This document shows, in pieces, positions 22,735 through 31,174 of a stretch of DNA of 36,058 nt. Location: positions 1 through 36,058 of the forward strand of contig JAJDTA010000133.1 of NCBI GenBank assembly GCA_022827405.1, written 5' to 3'. The notes under the pieces were generated by a model. The model saw only the letters and a list, made by a program, of their open reading frames with translations, ran no database searches and was not told the origin of the DNA. A program made the translations under genes and the position numbers. Every line of letters starts with the position of its first letter. Position 1 is the stretch's first letter. This stretch comes from Acidimicrobiia bacterium. Lineage in GTDB: Bacteria > Actinomycetota > Acidimicrobiia > Acidimicrobiales > Bin134.

Positions 22735-23505
22735 CTACGAGCCGTCTACCAGTCGCATGGGGAGCATGGTTAGGGCGGAGAGGCTGCCGTCTGCGGCGGA
22801 GTTATCGAAGCCGGTCAGGGTTGCCCAATCACCGGACGCGGGGCGTTGATCGAAGGGCAGGGGGGTCTCGAAGGGGAGGTTCTCGCCGAGTGCACCGCCT
22901 TGGGCCAAGGCCAGGCCCAACAGGCCGTCTTGGTCTTCGATTTGGAACACGATTGAGCCTTCGAAGCCCTGGCCCTCGCCCCGCACCAGCGTGCCGCCGG
23001 CGAGCAGGTCGCCCACCATGGGGGATTCCACCACGATGTCGTCCGACTGGGCGCTGATCACCACCCAGGCCAGCGAGCCGTCGGCTAGTTGAACTTGCTG
23101 CATATGGATCCTTGTGGCCACCCCGAACGGCGAGCCGTCCTCGCCCAGCCTGGGCAGCACGGCGGTGGCGCTCGTGCCGGATTGGGCAGCCGGGAGAGGC
23201 TCTGCCGCCCTATCCCCCCGGGCCACTTGCCGAGCAAAGGCCGCCGCCGCCTCGTCAGGTGTGCGCGGCCACGCCTCAGGCTCGAAGGTGGGCCATACCA
23301 GCAGCTCCGGGAGGGGGAGGGCGGTGGGTTCGGGGGTTGGGGTCGGGGTGGCGGGCATCGGTGTCGGCGTTGGGTCGGCTACCGTCGGAATCTCGTCCAG
23401 GTCCACGGTCTCGACCACGGCCGCCTCAGGCTCCGCTGCGTCGTTGCCGCAGGCAGCCATCACGAGGACCGCCACAAGCAACAGAGCCCACATCCGGCTA
23501 ATCAC
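22735..23505 (-). CDS. Secreted lipoprotein with Gmad2-like immunoglobulin-like domain
   Basis: A 256-aa predicted lipoprotein. The signal peptide MISRMWALLLVAVLVMAAC ends in a lipobox with Cys19. A Pro/Thr-rich linker (TPTPMPATPTPTPEPT) spans about residues 44-62. The C-terminal part starting DDIVVESPMVGDLLAGG, with a GFEGSIVFQIED segment and an LPFETPLPFD segment, resembles the Gmad2 domain (PF10648), an immunoglobulin-like fold found in cell-surface proteins of Firmicutes and Actinobacteria. It would be anchored outside the membrane; the role is unknown. GTG at 23505 lies 6 nt from a TAGTGT box (23517-23512), in a promoter that overlaps that of the divergent amidohydrolase. Confidence 0.75.
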   Translation of the reverse strand: MISRMWALLLVAVLVMAACGNDAAEPEAAVVETVDLDEIPTVADPTPTPMPATPTPTPEPTALPLPELLVWPTFEPEAWPRTPDEAAAAFARQVARGDRAAEPLPAAQSGTSATAVLPRLGEDGSPFGVATRIHMQQVQLADGSLAWVVISAQSDDIVVESPMVGDLLAGGTLVRGEGQGFEGSIVFQIEDQDGLLGLALAQGGALGENLPFETPLPFDQRPASGDWATLTGFDNSAADGSLSALTMLPMRLVDGS

Positions 23506-23511
23506 ACCCGA

Positions 23512-23521
23512 ACACTATCCT
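23512..23521. promoter_or_regulatory. Overlapping divergent -10 boxes
   Basis: On the minus strand TAGTGT (23517-23512) lies 6 nt before the lipoprotein GTG. On the plus strand TATCCT (23516-23521) lies 9 nt before the amidohydrolase ATG. The two hexamers share two base pairs, so polymerase could not occupy both at once. Confidence 0.5.
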
Positions 23522-23530
23522 GGGGCGTCC

Positions 23531-24652
23531 ATGCTCCCAGCCGACGTCAAGCCCATATCGGTTGACGACCACATCATCGAGCCGCCCCATCTGTGGCAGA
23601 GCCGCCTGCCCGCCGCCTACCGCGACCGCGGCCCCCGAGTCGTCGAATTGGAGAACGGCACCGAAGCGTGGCTGTACGAAGACCAGGTGGTCCAAACGGT
23701 GCGGGGCAACACCCGCACCCTGCCGGGATTCGACGACGACCCGCTGGGCGTGGCCCGGTTCAGCGAGATGCGCCCCGGTTGCTACGACCCCTCGGCTCGC
23801 CTGGACGACATGGACCTCGACGGCATCTGGGCCCAGGTCAATTTCCCCGACTTCAGCCGGTTCGCTGGCCACCGGTTCGTGGTCAGCCACGACTTCGATC
23901 TGGCCCTGCTGTGCGTGCGGGCCTACAACGACTTCATTCTGGAGGAGTGGTGTGCCACCGACCCCCAGCGGCTCATCCCCCTGATTGTGGTGCCGCTGTG
24001 GGATCCGGCCGCCGCTGCTGAGGAGGTACGGCGCACCGCGGCCATGGGCGCCCGGGCGGTGGCCTTCTCGGAGAATCCCACCTCACTGGGTCTGCCGTCG
24101 GTCTACACCGACCACTGGGAGCCGCTGTGGGCGGCGGTGGCTGAGACCGGCCTGGTGGTGTGTTTGCACATCGGCTCGTCGTCCAAGCTCATCAAGTCGT
24201 CCGACGACGCCCCGCCGTGCACCGTGCTGCCCTATGTGGGGGCCAACTCCATGATCGCCTGCTCCGATTGGCTGTTCTCCGGCATCTTGGACCGCCACCG
24301 GTCCATTCAGGTGGCCTTCTCCGAGGGCGGGGCCGGATGGGCCCCCTACCTCTTGGAGCAGTCGAGCGACGTGTTCGACAACTTCCGGGTGCAGCTCCCC
24401 GCTGAGCGCCCCCCTCGGGAGACCTTCGCCGAGCACATGACGGTGTGCATGCTGCGCGACGACACCGCCATCGCCGCCCTCGATGCGATCGGCGAGGACA
24501 ACATCACCTGGGAGTCCGACTACCCCCACGAGTCCACACTGTTCCCCCACAGCATGGAATCCCTCAAACACACCACCGCCCCTATGGCCGAGGACGTCGC
24601 TCGAAAGTTCGCCGAAACCAACGCTCGCGGGTTGTTCAACATCAGCGCCTGA
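23531..24652 (+). CDS. Amidohydrolase family 2 protein
   Basis: A 373-aa amidohydrolase-2 family TIM-barrel protein, the third in the window. The N-terminal VDDHIIEPPHLWQSR motif (near residues 11-25) gives the first metal-binding site. VCLHIGSSS lies mid-protein, and WESDYPHESTLFPHS at the C-terminal end carries the conserved Asp. ATG at 23531 is chosen because it starts a normal N-terminus and lies 9 nt after TATCCT; the in-frame stretch upstream is antisense to the lipoprotein. No Shine-Dalgarno is visible. It stands alone between the lipoprotein and bioB, so context gives no substrate. Confidence 0.85.
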   Translation: MLPADVKPISVDDHIIEPPHLWQSRLPAAYRDRGPRVVELENGTEAWLYEDQVVQTVRGNTRTLPGFDDDPLGVARFSEMRPGCYDPSARLDDMDLDGIWAQVNFPDFSRFAGHRFVVSHDFDLALLCVRAYNDFILEEWCATDPQRLIPLIVVPLWDPAAAAEEVRRTAAMGARAVAFSENPTSLGLPSVYTDHWEPLWAAVAETGLVVCLHIGSSSKLIKSSDDAPPCTVLPYVGANSMIACSDWLFSGILDRHRSIQVAFSEGGAGWAPYLLEQSSDVFDNFRVQLPAERPPRETFAEHMTVCMLRDDTAIAALDAIGEDNITWESDYPHESTLFPHSMESLKHTTAPMAEDVARKFAETNARGLFNISA

Positions 24653-24703
24653 GCCACAGTGCCAGAAGTAGGGTGAATTCAACATGTCAATAGGAGTGCA
24701 CTA

Positions 24704-25672
24704 ATGGACAAGACCGAGTCTCTCCTCGGGCCCCGATACGACTGGAGCGTCGATGAGGCCGAGGGACTGATTTCGCGTCCATTCCACGACCTCCTGGCGG
24801 CTGCCCACGAGGTTCATCGGCGGCGCAACGATCCCCATGTTGTTGAGGCGGCGATGCTGCTGTCCATCAAGACCGGGGCATGTCCCGAAGACTGTGCCTA
24901 CTGCCCTCAGTCGGCCCGGTGGAACACTGGACTCAAGCCCGAGCGGCTCATGCCCATCGACGACATAATGGCCGCGGCAGAGAACGCCAAAAGGGCCGGC
25001 GCAACCCGCTTCTGTATGGGGGCGGCGTGGCGAGAGCCCAACGACCAGCAGGTTGCCGAAGTCAGCGACGCGGTCCGAGAGGTGGGTGCGCTGGGCATGG
25101 AGACCTGCGCAACATTGGGCATGCTCACGGCCGAACAGGCCAACACGCTGGCCGACGCCGGCCTCGACTACTACAACCACAACCTCGATACGTCACCCGA
25201 GTTCTACGGCGAGATCATCACCACCCGCGTGTACCAAGACCGCCTCGACACGCTGGCCCATGTACGCGACTCCGGGGTGAAGCTGTGCACCGGCGGCATC
25301 GTGGGAATGGGGGAGTCGAGGCGTGACCGGGCCGGTCTGCTGGCCCAACTCGCCCAGCTCGATCCCCATCCCGAGAGCGTCCCCATCAACCTGCTGGTCC
25401 AGGTGCCGGGAACCCCGCTGTTCGGCACCGACAAGCTCGATCCCCTCGAGCTGGTCAGGACCATTGCGGCTGCTCGGCTGATGATGCCCGAATCGGTGGT
25501 TCGGCTGTCGGCCGGTCGCAACGAGATGACCGACGAACTCCAGGCCCTGTGCCTTCACGCCGGGGCCAGCAGCATCTTCCTTGGTGATCGGCTCCTCACC
25601 ACCGCCAATCCCGGAGCAACTCGAGACGATGCGCTGCTGGAAAGGCTCGACACCAATTTGGCGGTGCAATGA
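24704..25672 (+). CDS. bioB: Biotin synthase
   Basis: A 322-aa radical SAM enzyme that inserts sulphur into dethiobiotin to make biotin. The 4Fe-4S motif CPEDCAYC has Cys60, Cys64 and Cys67. [14 protein letters not shown], the [12 protein letters not shown] segment and the RLSAGRNEM segment are BioB landmarks that build the second cluster and the dethiobiotin pocket. ATG at 24704 has AGGAG upstream. The other biotin genes (bioA, bioD, bioF) are absent here, but the gene is followed 40 bp later by a two-subunit biotin-dependent carboxylase, suggesting a supply-and-use grouping. Confidence 0.96.
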   Translation: MDKTESLLGPRYDWSVDEAEGLISRPFHDLLAAAHEVHRRRNDPHVVEAAMLLSIKTGACPEDCAYCPQSARWNTGLKPERLMPIDDIMAAAENAKRAGATRFCMGAAWREPNDQQVAEVSDAVREVGALGMETCATLGMLTAEQANTLADAGLDYYNHNLDTSPEFYGEIITTRVYQDRLDTLAHVRDSGVKLCTGGIVGMGESRRDRAGLLAQLAQLDPHPESVPINLLVQVPGTPLFGTDKLDPLELVRTIAAARLMMPESVVRLSAGRNEMTDELQALCLHAGASSIFLGDRLLTTANPGATRDDALLERLDTNLAVQ

Positions 25673-25712
25673 CCGCAGCCACTCGTTCTTCCGCCTTGCT
25701 GGGCTCAGTGCG

Positions 25713-27335
25713 ATGAGGGTCATCGACTCCCGGATCGACACGGGATCGTCAGCATTTGCGGCCAATGCGGCGGCCTACCGGGAAATGGTGGCGGTGTTGC
25801 GAGAACGCCAGGGTTGGGTTATCGACGGCGGTGAAGGCCGAGCCCGGCAAATCGAGCGCCACCACGCCCGGGGCAAGGTGATGGTGCGCGACCGGATCGA
25901 TCTCGTCACCGACGATGGGACCCCGTTCCTCGAGCTGTCGATGCTCAGCGGGTGGGGGCAGTACGACGATGCTGCGCCTGGCGCGGGAATAGTCACCGGG
26001 ATCGGGATTGTGGGCGGAGTCCCCTACGTCTTCATCGCCAACGACGCCACCGTCAAGGGCGGGTCCCTGCTCCCGATGTCGATCAAAAAACACGTAAGAG
26101 CCCAGGACATAGCGGCTCAAAACGACCTAGGCGTCATCTACCTGGTGGACTCCGGCGGCGCGTTCCTGCCGCTCCAAGATGAGCTCTTCCCCGACAAGGA
26201 CCACTTCGGGGGCAGCTTCTATCGCCAAGCCCGACTGTCGGCCCAAGGCTTGTCCCAGCTCTCGGTGGTGTTGGGCGGCTGCACGGCTGGCGGCGCCTAT
26301 GTCCCGGCGCTGAGCGACGAGGTGATCATGGTTCGGGGCATCGGCCGCATCTTTCTCGGTGGCCCGCCCATCGTGAAGGCGGCGCTGGGCGAGATCATCG
26401 AGCCCGACGACCTCGGCGGCGCCGAACTCCACACCCGGGAATCGGGCGTTAGCGACCACATGACCGAAACCGAGCACGAGGCCTACGGGCTCCTGCGTGA
26501 GATCTGCGAGACCACCAACCAGCGCAGCTTCGACCACCGAGAGGGTTGGATCGATTGGGCCGAGCCGGAGCCGCCGGCCTACGACGTCGGCGAGATCTAC
26601 GGAATCGTCAGCGCTGACGACCGGATTCCCTTCGACGCCACCGAGATCATCGCTCGAATGGTCGACGGCTCCCGATTCGCGCCGTTCAAGCCGTCATGGG
26701 GTGACTCCGTCGTGTGCGGATTTGCCCGGCTGTGGGGTCATCTCGTGGGCGTCATTGCCAACAACGGCATCATCTTCAATGAGTCGGCCCTCAAAGCGAC
26801 CCATTTCATCGAGCTGTGCGAGCAGCGCCGAGTGCCGCTGGTGTTCTTGCAGAACACCAGCGGGTACATGGTGGGCCGAGACTCGGAGGTCGGGGGGATC
26901 GCCAAGAACGGGGCCAAGATGGTGGCGGCTGTGGCCAATGCCACCGTGCCCAAGTACACGGTCTTGATCGGCGGGTCGTACGGCGCGGGCAACTACGGGA
27001 TGTGCGGCCGCGGATTCGATCCCCGTTTCCTATTCGCGTGGCCGAACTCGCGCATCGCCACCATGGCGGCCGACACCGCGGAGACGGTGCTGGTTGATAT
27101 CCGGGTTGGCGGCATGCGGGGCTCGGAGACCACCGAGGCCGAACTGGAGGCGATTCGCACCGAGATCCGCCAGCAGTACGAGACCCAGTCGGATCCCTAT
27201 TACGCCACCTCGCGGCTCTGGGACGACGGCCTCATCGACCCGGTGCACACCCGAGACATCCTGGGGTTATGCCTGGCTCTCGCTGCCCGACAAGACGAGC
27301 CACCACCCGGTCCTGGGATCGTCTACCGCATGTGA
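25713..27335 (+). CDS. Acyl-CoA carboxylase beta subunit, methylcrotonyl-CoA type
   Basis: A 540-aa carboxyltransferase subunit. N- and C-terminal crotonase-fold halves are evident. GGSYGAGNYGMCGRGFDPRF near residues 415-435 and the DPYYATSRLWDDGLIDP ending are typical of methylcrotonoyl-CoA carboxylase beta (MccB, LiuB) and geranyl-CoA carboxylase (AtuC), less so of propionyl-CoA carboxylase. It would carboxylate a 3-methyl-2-enoyl-CoA, as in leucine or isoprenoid degradation. ATG at 25713 gives the usual family start; in-frame ATGs further up would lie inside bioB. The partner alpha subunit begins 4 bp after the stop. Confidence 0.88.
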   Translation: MRVIDSRIDTGSSAFAANAAAYREMVAVLRERQGWVIDGGEGRARQIERHHARGKVMVRDRIDLVTDDGTPFLELSMLSGWGQYDDAAPGAGIVTGIGIVGGVPYVFIANDATVKGGSLLPMSIKKHVRAQDIAAQNDLGVIYLVDSGGAFLPLQDELFPDKDHFGGSFYRQARLSAQGLSQLSVVLGGCTAGGAYVPALSDEVIMVRGIGRIFLGGPPIVKAALGEIIEPDDLGGAELHTRESGVSDHMTETEHEAYGLLREICETTNQRSFDHREGWIDWAEPEPPAYDVGEIYGIVSADDRIPFDATEIIARMVDGSRFAPFKPSWGDSVVCGFARLWGHLVGVIANNGIIFNESALKATHFIELCEQRRVPLVFLQNTSGYMVGRDSEVGGIAKNGAKMVAAVANATVPKYTVLIGGSYGAGNYGMCGRGFDPRFLFAWPNSRIATMAADTAETVLVDIRVGGMRGSETTEAELEAIRTEIRQQYETQSDPYYATSRLWDDGLIDPVHTRDILGLCLALAARQDEPPPGPGIVYRM

Positions 27336-27339
27336 GCCC

Positions 27340-29217
27340 ATGCGCATCTTGATCGCCAACCGGGGGGAGATTGCCCGCCGGGTCATCCGCACCGCTTCGG
27401 CCCTCGGCCACGACACGGTTGCGGTGTACGCCGATCCCGACGCCTCAGCCCCCCACGTCGCCGAAGCCACCTGCTCGTATCGAATCGGTCCGGCTCCGTT
27501 GGCCGAGTCGTACCTCTCGGTTGAGCGGCTGTTGGCCGCGGCGAACGAGACAGGGTCTGATGCCGTGCATCCCGGCTACGGCTTCTTGTCGGAGAACACC
27601 CTCTTCGCCCAAGCAGTGTTCGATGCTGGCCTCATCTGGATCGGCCCTTCTCCCCAGGCCATCTCGGCAATGGGCTCTAAGATCGAGGCCCGACAGTTGG
27701 CGAAGTCTGCTGGAGTTCCCGTGATCCCCGGCTTTTCCGAGTCCCAGGGCGATGACGACCTTCGAGCCGCGGCCGTCGACATTGGCTTTCCGGTGCTAAT
27801 CAAGGCCTCGGCTGGCGGCGGTGGCAAGGGAATCCGGATTGCCCGAACAGATGACGAATTCCCAAAGGCGCTGAGCGAAGCCCGCCAAGAGGGCGAGCGT
27901 TCGTTCGCCAACGCCGACATGATCGTTGAGCGCTACATCGAACGCCCCCGCCATGTCGAAGTGCAAGTAGTGGGAGACAAGCACGGCACGGTCATCGACC
28001 TGGGTACCCGCGAGTGCTCGGTGCAGCGCCGGTACCAGAAGCTCTTCGAGGAGGCTCCCGCGCCCAACCTGCCCGACACCACCCGCCGGTCGATGCGCCA
28101 GTCAGCCGTGGCCCTGGCCAACAGCATCGGCTACGACTCCACCGGAACCGTCGAGTTCATCGTTGACGACGATGACCCCGAGTCGTTCTTCTTCTTGGAG
28201 ATGAACACCCGCCTCCAGGTAGAGCATCCGGTCACCGAGCTTGTCACTGGACTTGATCTTGTCGAGCTCCAGATCCGGGTGGCAGCCGGGGAACCGGTCG
28301 GATTGGCCCAAGACGACGTCAAGTTGAGCGGCCATTCCATCGAAGCCCGGATCAATGCCGAGAACGCCGCCGACGACTTCGCACCCCAGATCGGAACCAT
28401 CACCCATCTCGATGTCCCGCCAGGATGCCGCTGGGACTCAGGTATCGAGGTGGGCAGCGAGGTCTCACCCCACTACGACCCCATGATCGCCAAGCTGATC
28501 GTGTCATCGGACGATCGGGCCGGCGCGATCCAAGAGCTGGCCGATGCGCTCGACCGGCTGCTCATAGGCGGCGTTGTCACCAACTCTGGCTTTCACCGCT
28601 GGCTTCTCGACCGGCCCGAGGTTGTCGCCGGCCGGGTTACCACCCGTCTTCTGGACGAGATATCGGTGGGCGACAACTCATCCGCCGCGGCTGAGGTCGC
28701 GGCTTTGGCGTGGCGGACCGAGGCCGGGCGAGCCATCGGCAGCCCGTGGCACGACCTCGGCCCCGCTGGGTTCACGCCTCACCAGCACCGGCGTCGGCTG
28801 TACTTGCGGGACTTCACCGGGCAGGTTCACGCGGTGGACCAGACATCGACCCAGGAGTTACCCGGCGCATTCCATGTCGATGTCGTCAATCGACTAGTCG
28901 TCGTCAATCTGAGCGGGCAGTCCCACACCTTTCAGGTCGTTCCCCGGTCAGAACACTGGGCGCCGCGTATCGGGAGCGGCAGTGGGCCGGCCAACTCGGT
29001 GGTGGCCCCGTTTCCCGGAGTCGTCTCCGAGGTCCTCGTCGAATCGGGCGGTGCTGTGCTCGGCGGCGACCCGGTGGTGGTCATCGAGGCCATGAAGATG
29101 CTCCATACGCTCGTCTCGGCCGGCCCAGGAACCGTCGACGAGGTCCGTGTTCTGCCCGGCGATACGGTCATCACCCACCAAGTGCTGGTGACCTTTGAGC
29201 AGGAGGAACTCGCTTAG
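27340..29217 (+). CDS. Acyl-CoA carboxylase alpha subunit (biotin carboxylase-BCCP)
   Basis: A 625-aa biotin carboxylase fused to a biotin carrier domain. The BC domain starts MRILIANRGEIARRVIRTA; the ATP-grasp glycine loop KASAGGGGKGIRIA is near 156-169; EMNTRLQVEHPVTE follows near 288-301. The BCCP domain at the C-terminus has the biotinylation site EAMKM with Lys586. The region between is shorter than in many MCC alpha subunits but includes a linker of the usual kind. ATG at 27340 is chosen over an in-frame upstream start that would overlap the beta subunit out of frame. It works with the upstream beta subunit; the 4-bp gap implies coupled translation. Confidence 0.93.
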   Translation: MRILIANRGEIARRVIRTASALGHDTVAVYADPDASAPHVAEATCSYRIGPAPLAESYLSVERLLAAANETGSDAVHPGYGFLSENTLFAQAVFDAGLIWIGPSPQAISAMGSKIEARQLAKSAGVPVIPGFSESQGDDDLRAAAVDIGFPVLIKASAGGGGKGIRIARTDDEFPKALSEARQEGERSFANADMIVERYIERPRHVEVQVVGDKHGTVIDLGTRECSVQRRYQKLFEEAPAPNLPDTTRRSMRQSAVALANSIGYDSTGTVEFIVDDDDPESFFFLEMNTRLQVEHPVTELVTGLDLVELQIRVAAGEPVGLAQDDVKLSGHSIEARINAENAADDFAPQIGTITHLDVPPGCRWDSGIEVGSEVSPHYDPMIAKLIVSSDDRAGAIQELADALDRLLIGGVVTNSGFHRWLLDRPEVVAGRVTTRLLDEISVGDNSSAAAEVAALAWRTEAGRAIGSPWHDLGPAGFTPHQHRRRLYLRDFTGQVHAVDQTSTQELPGAFHVDVVNRLVVVNLSGQSHTFQVVPRSEHWAPRIGSGSGPANSVVAPFPGVVSEVLVESGGAVLGGDPVVVIEAMKMLHTLVSAGPGTVDEVRVLPGDTVITHQVLVTFEQEELA

Positions 29218-29239
29218 CGGAGCGGTGAGTGCTCCCGGC

Positions 29240-30049
29240 CTATTTCTTGGACTCGCGTCCGAACTTCTCCATCGACTTCTCGAACTCTGCCGCCGAGGAG
29301 TAGACCGCCACCCGGTCGAACTGCCGCTGGATATTGCGATCGGTCACGTCGGCGTGCAAATCCACGGCCATCTTGGCCAGCCCCAGCGCCTCGGTGGGAA
29401 GCGACATGAGGTGGCGGCAGAATTCGTACACCTCGTCCATCAACGACTCCGCGGCGTACACCTCGTGTACCAGCCCGATGGACTTGGCCTGATCCGCATC
29501 GATCTCCATGGTGGCCATCGCCATCCATTTGGCCCAGCTCGGTCCGATCAACCGGGTAAGCCTGCTGGTGCCCCCGCTGCCGGCGATGCTTCCCAGCTTC
29601 ACCTCGGGCAGCGCGAACGATGCCTCCGGGGTGCAGAAACGGAAGTCCACCGACCCGGCCATTTCCACCCCCGCGCCCAGACATCGTCCCTGGATGGCCA
29701 TGATTACCGGCTTTTCCACCGCCTCCATCTCGTCGTAGAGCAGGTGGTGGCTGCGGTAGTCGCGCCGGAAATTCCACCCCGGGTGCTGATCCATGGTCTC
29801 CGGGTTGCCGGGCCGGTTCCCCGCCGGGCTGGAAATGTCCTGTCCGGCGGTGAAGTAGCGGCCTTTGGCGGTGATCACCATGCAACGCAGGTCGTCGCAG
29901 TCGCCCAGCGCCAGCACTGTTTCCCACAGCGCCGCGGTCATCTCGTGGCTGATGGCGTTCAGCTTGTCGGGACGGTCGAGGGTGACCGTGATGATGCCGT
30001 CGTCTACATCGATGACGGCGTTGGGGTGCCCTTTGAGTTCTCCTGGCAC
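29240..30049 (-). CDS. Enoyl-CoA hydratase/isomerase family protein
   Basis: A 269-aa crotonase-fold protein. TVTLDRPDKLNAISHEM near the start, the oxyanion-hole segment ARYFTAGQDI-like (KGRYFTAGQDIS) and GRCLGAGVEMAGSVDFRFC, then FALPEVKLGSIAGSGGTSRL are family landmarks. A Glu in ALPEVKLG is retained, while the second catalytic Glu position is less clear (GSGG), so hydratase, isomerase or another crotonase reaction are all possible. The GTG at 30049 immediately follows the TAG stop of the upstream LLM oxidoreductase (30050-30052), with no gap, so the two are translationally linked. The gene converges on the carboxylase alpha subunit. Confidence 0.85.
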   Translation of the reverse strand: MPGELKGHPNAVIDVDDGIITVTLDRPDKLNAISHEMTAALWETVLALGDCDDLRCMVITAKGRYFTAGQDISSPAGNRPGNPETMDQHPGWNFRRDYRSHHLLYDEMEAVEKPVIMAIQGRCLGAGVEMAGSVDFRFCTPEASFALPEVKLGSIAGSGGTSRLTRLIGPSWAKWMAMATMEIDADQAKSIGLVHEVYAAESLMDEVYEFCRHLMSLPTEALGLAKMAVDLHADVTDRNIQRQFDRVAVYSSAAEFEKSMEKFGRESKK

Positions 30050-31174
30050 CTAGCCAGCTTCGCGCAGGCGGGTGGTGCGGTGCACCGGGTCGGTGTCGAT
30101 CTTGGGGATCACGTGCTCGCCCATGAGCTGGATCATCTTGAGGTCGTCGGCCCGTTCAGCCGAGCCCAGGCCGAACACCAATTGGTCGGCACCGGCGTCG
30201 GCCCACGCCTGGGCACCCTTGAGCGCCTGGTCGGGGTTGCCCATCACCGCGCCCGGCTGACCGATCATCGCCTGGGCCTCCTCGATGGGGGGCATGGGGA
30301 TGGTCTGGGGCCAGGGCGGCACCCACTCGGGGCGGGGGAAGGTGTCGTGGTAGCGGAACACGTTGGACTGGAGGTAGGTCATCGACGACCGCATGATGGC
30401 GTCCACTGCTTCTTCGGTGGTCTCGGCCACGAACGCCCCGCTGGTCACCATGATGTTGTCGTTCACGAACGCCCCCACCGGCTCGGCGTTGCCGATCTCG
30501 TTCTTGTACGCCTCCAACACCGGGGCCAGCTCGGCCAGCTCTCCCACCGAGAAGCCCAGCACGCCGAGGCCTTTGCGGGCGGCCATGGCGTAGCTGGTGG
30601 TGTTGCCCGCGGCGTACCACATGGCCGGGTGGCCCTTGCCCCACGGCTTGGGCAGCACCTTGCGGGGCGGCAGCGACCAGAACTTGCCCTCGTAGCCCTC
30701 GTAGGTGTCCTGGGTCCACATCTTGGCGAACTCGCCGATCACGTCTTCCCAGATCTCCTTGGTGGCGGTGGTGTCGGTGATGCCTTCCTTGTGCAGGAAT
30801 CCGAGGATCTCGTGGCTGCCCGCGCCTCGTCCGGTGCCGAACTCGAACCGGCCCCCGGAGAGGTGGTCGAGCATGGCCACCCGCTCGGCCACCTTGGCCG
30901 GGTGGTTCACCTGGGGAAGCGGGTTGAAGATGCCCGATCCGATATGGATCCGCTCGGTGGCATGCGCCAGATAGCCGGCCACCGCGTCGTTGGCCGACAG
31001 GTGGGAGTACTCGTCGAGAAAATGGTGCTCGGTGAGCCACACGTACTTGAACCCGGCCTTGTCGGCCGCAATCACCAGCTCAAGCTCCTCCATCAACGCC
31101 TTGTGCTCGGCTTCGGGATCGCCCTCCCGGCGAAACTGGGGAACATACCCCTGGATGAAGACTCCAAACTCCAT
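30050..31174 (-). CDS. LLM class flavin-dependent oxidoreductase (copy 1)
   Basis: A 374-aa luciferase-like monooxygenase (PF00296), an FMN- or F420-dependent TIM-barrel enzyme. EHHFLDEY near 50, the HIGSGIFNPLPQVNHPAKVAE stretch, and GGRFEFGTGRGAGSHE near 110-125 are the family motifs for the flavin site. It is the second of two tandem paralogues that align codon for codon at an exact offset of 1,200 bp; by eye they agree at well over 80% of residues. ATG at 31174 has AAAGAGG upstream and is preferred to an upstream in-frame start that enters the intergenic region. An enoyl-CoA hydratase gene follows directly. It probably hydroxylates or desulphonates a small organic molecule; the substrate is unknown. 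Confidence 0.88.
   Translation of the reverse strand: MEFGVFIQGYVPQFRREGDPEAEHKALMEELELVIAADKAGFKYVWLTEHHFLDEYSHLSANDAVAGYLAHATERIHIGSGIFNPLPQVNHPAKVAERVAMLDHLSGGRFEFGTGRGAGSHEILGFLHKEGITDTTATKEIWEDVIGEFAKMWTQDTYEGYEGKFWSLPPRKVLPKPWGKGHPAMWYAAGNTTSYAMAARKGLGVLGFSVGELAELAPVLEAYKNEIGNAEPVGAFVNDNIMVTSGAFVAETTEEAVDAIMRSSMTYLQSNVFRYHDTFPRPEWVPPWPQTIPMPPIEEAQAMIGQPGAVMGNPDQALKGAQAWADAGADQLVFGLGSAERADDLKMIQLMGEHVIPKIDTDPVHRTTRLREAG

Noticed and set aside
23114-23530. N-terminal extension of the third amidohydrolase
   Set aside because: The extra 139 residues are antisense to the lipoprotein gene, and a normal family start with a -10 box exists at 23531.
29219-29235. GGAGC...GCTCC hairpin between the carboxylase and the convergent crotonase as terminator
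   Set aside because: It is a five-bp stem with no U tract on either strand, which is too weak to claim.
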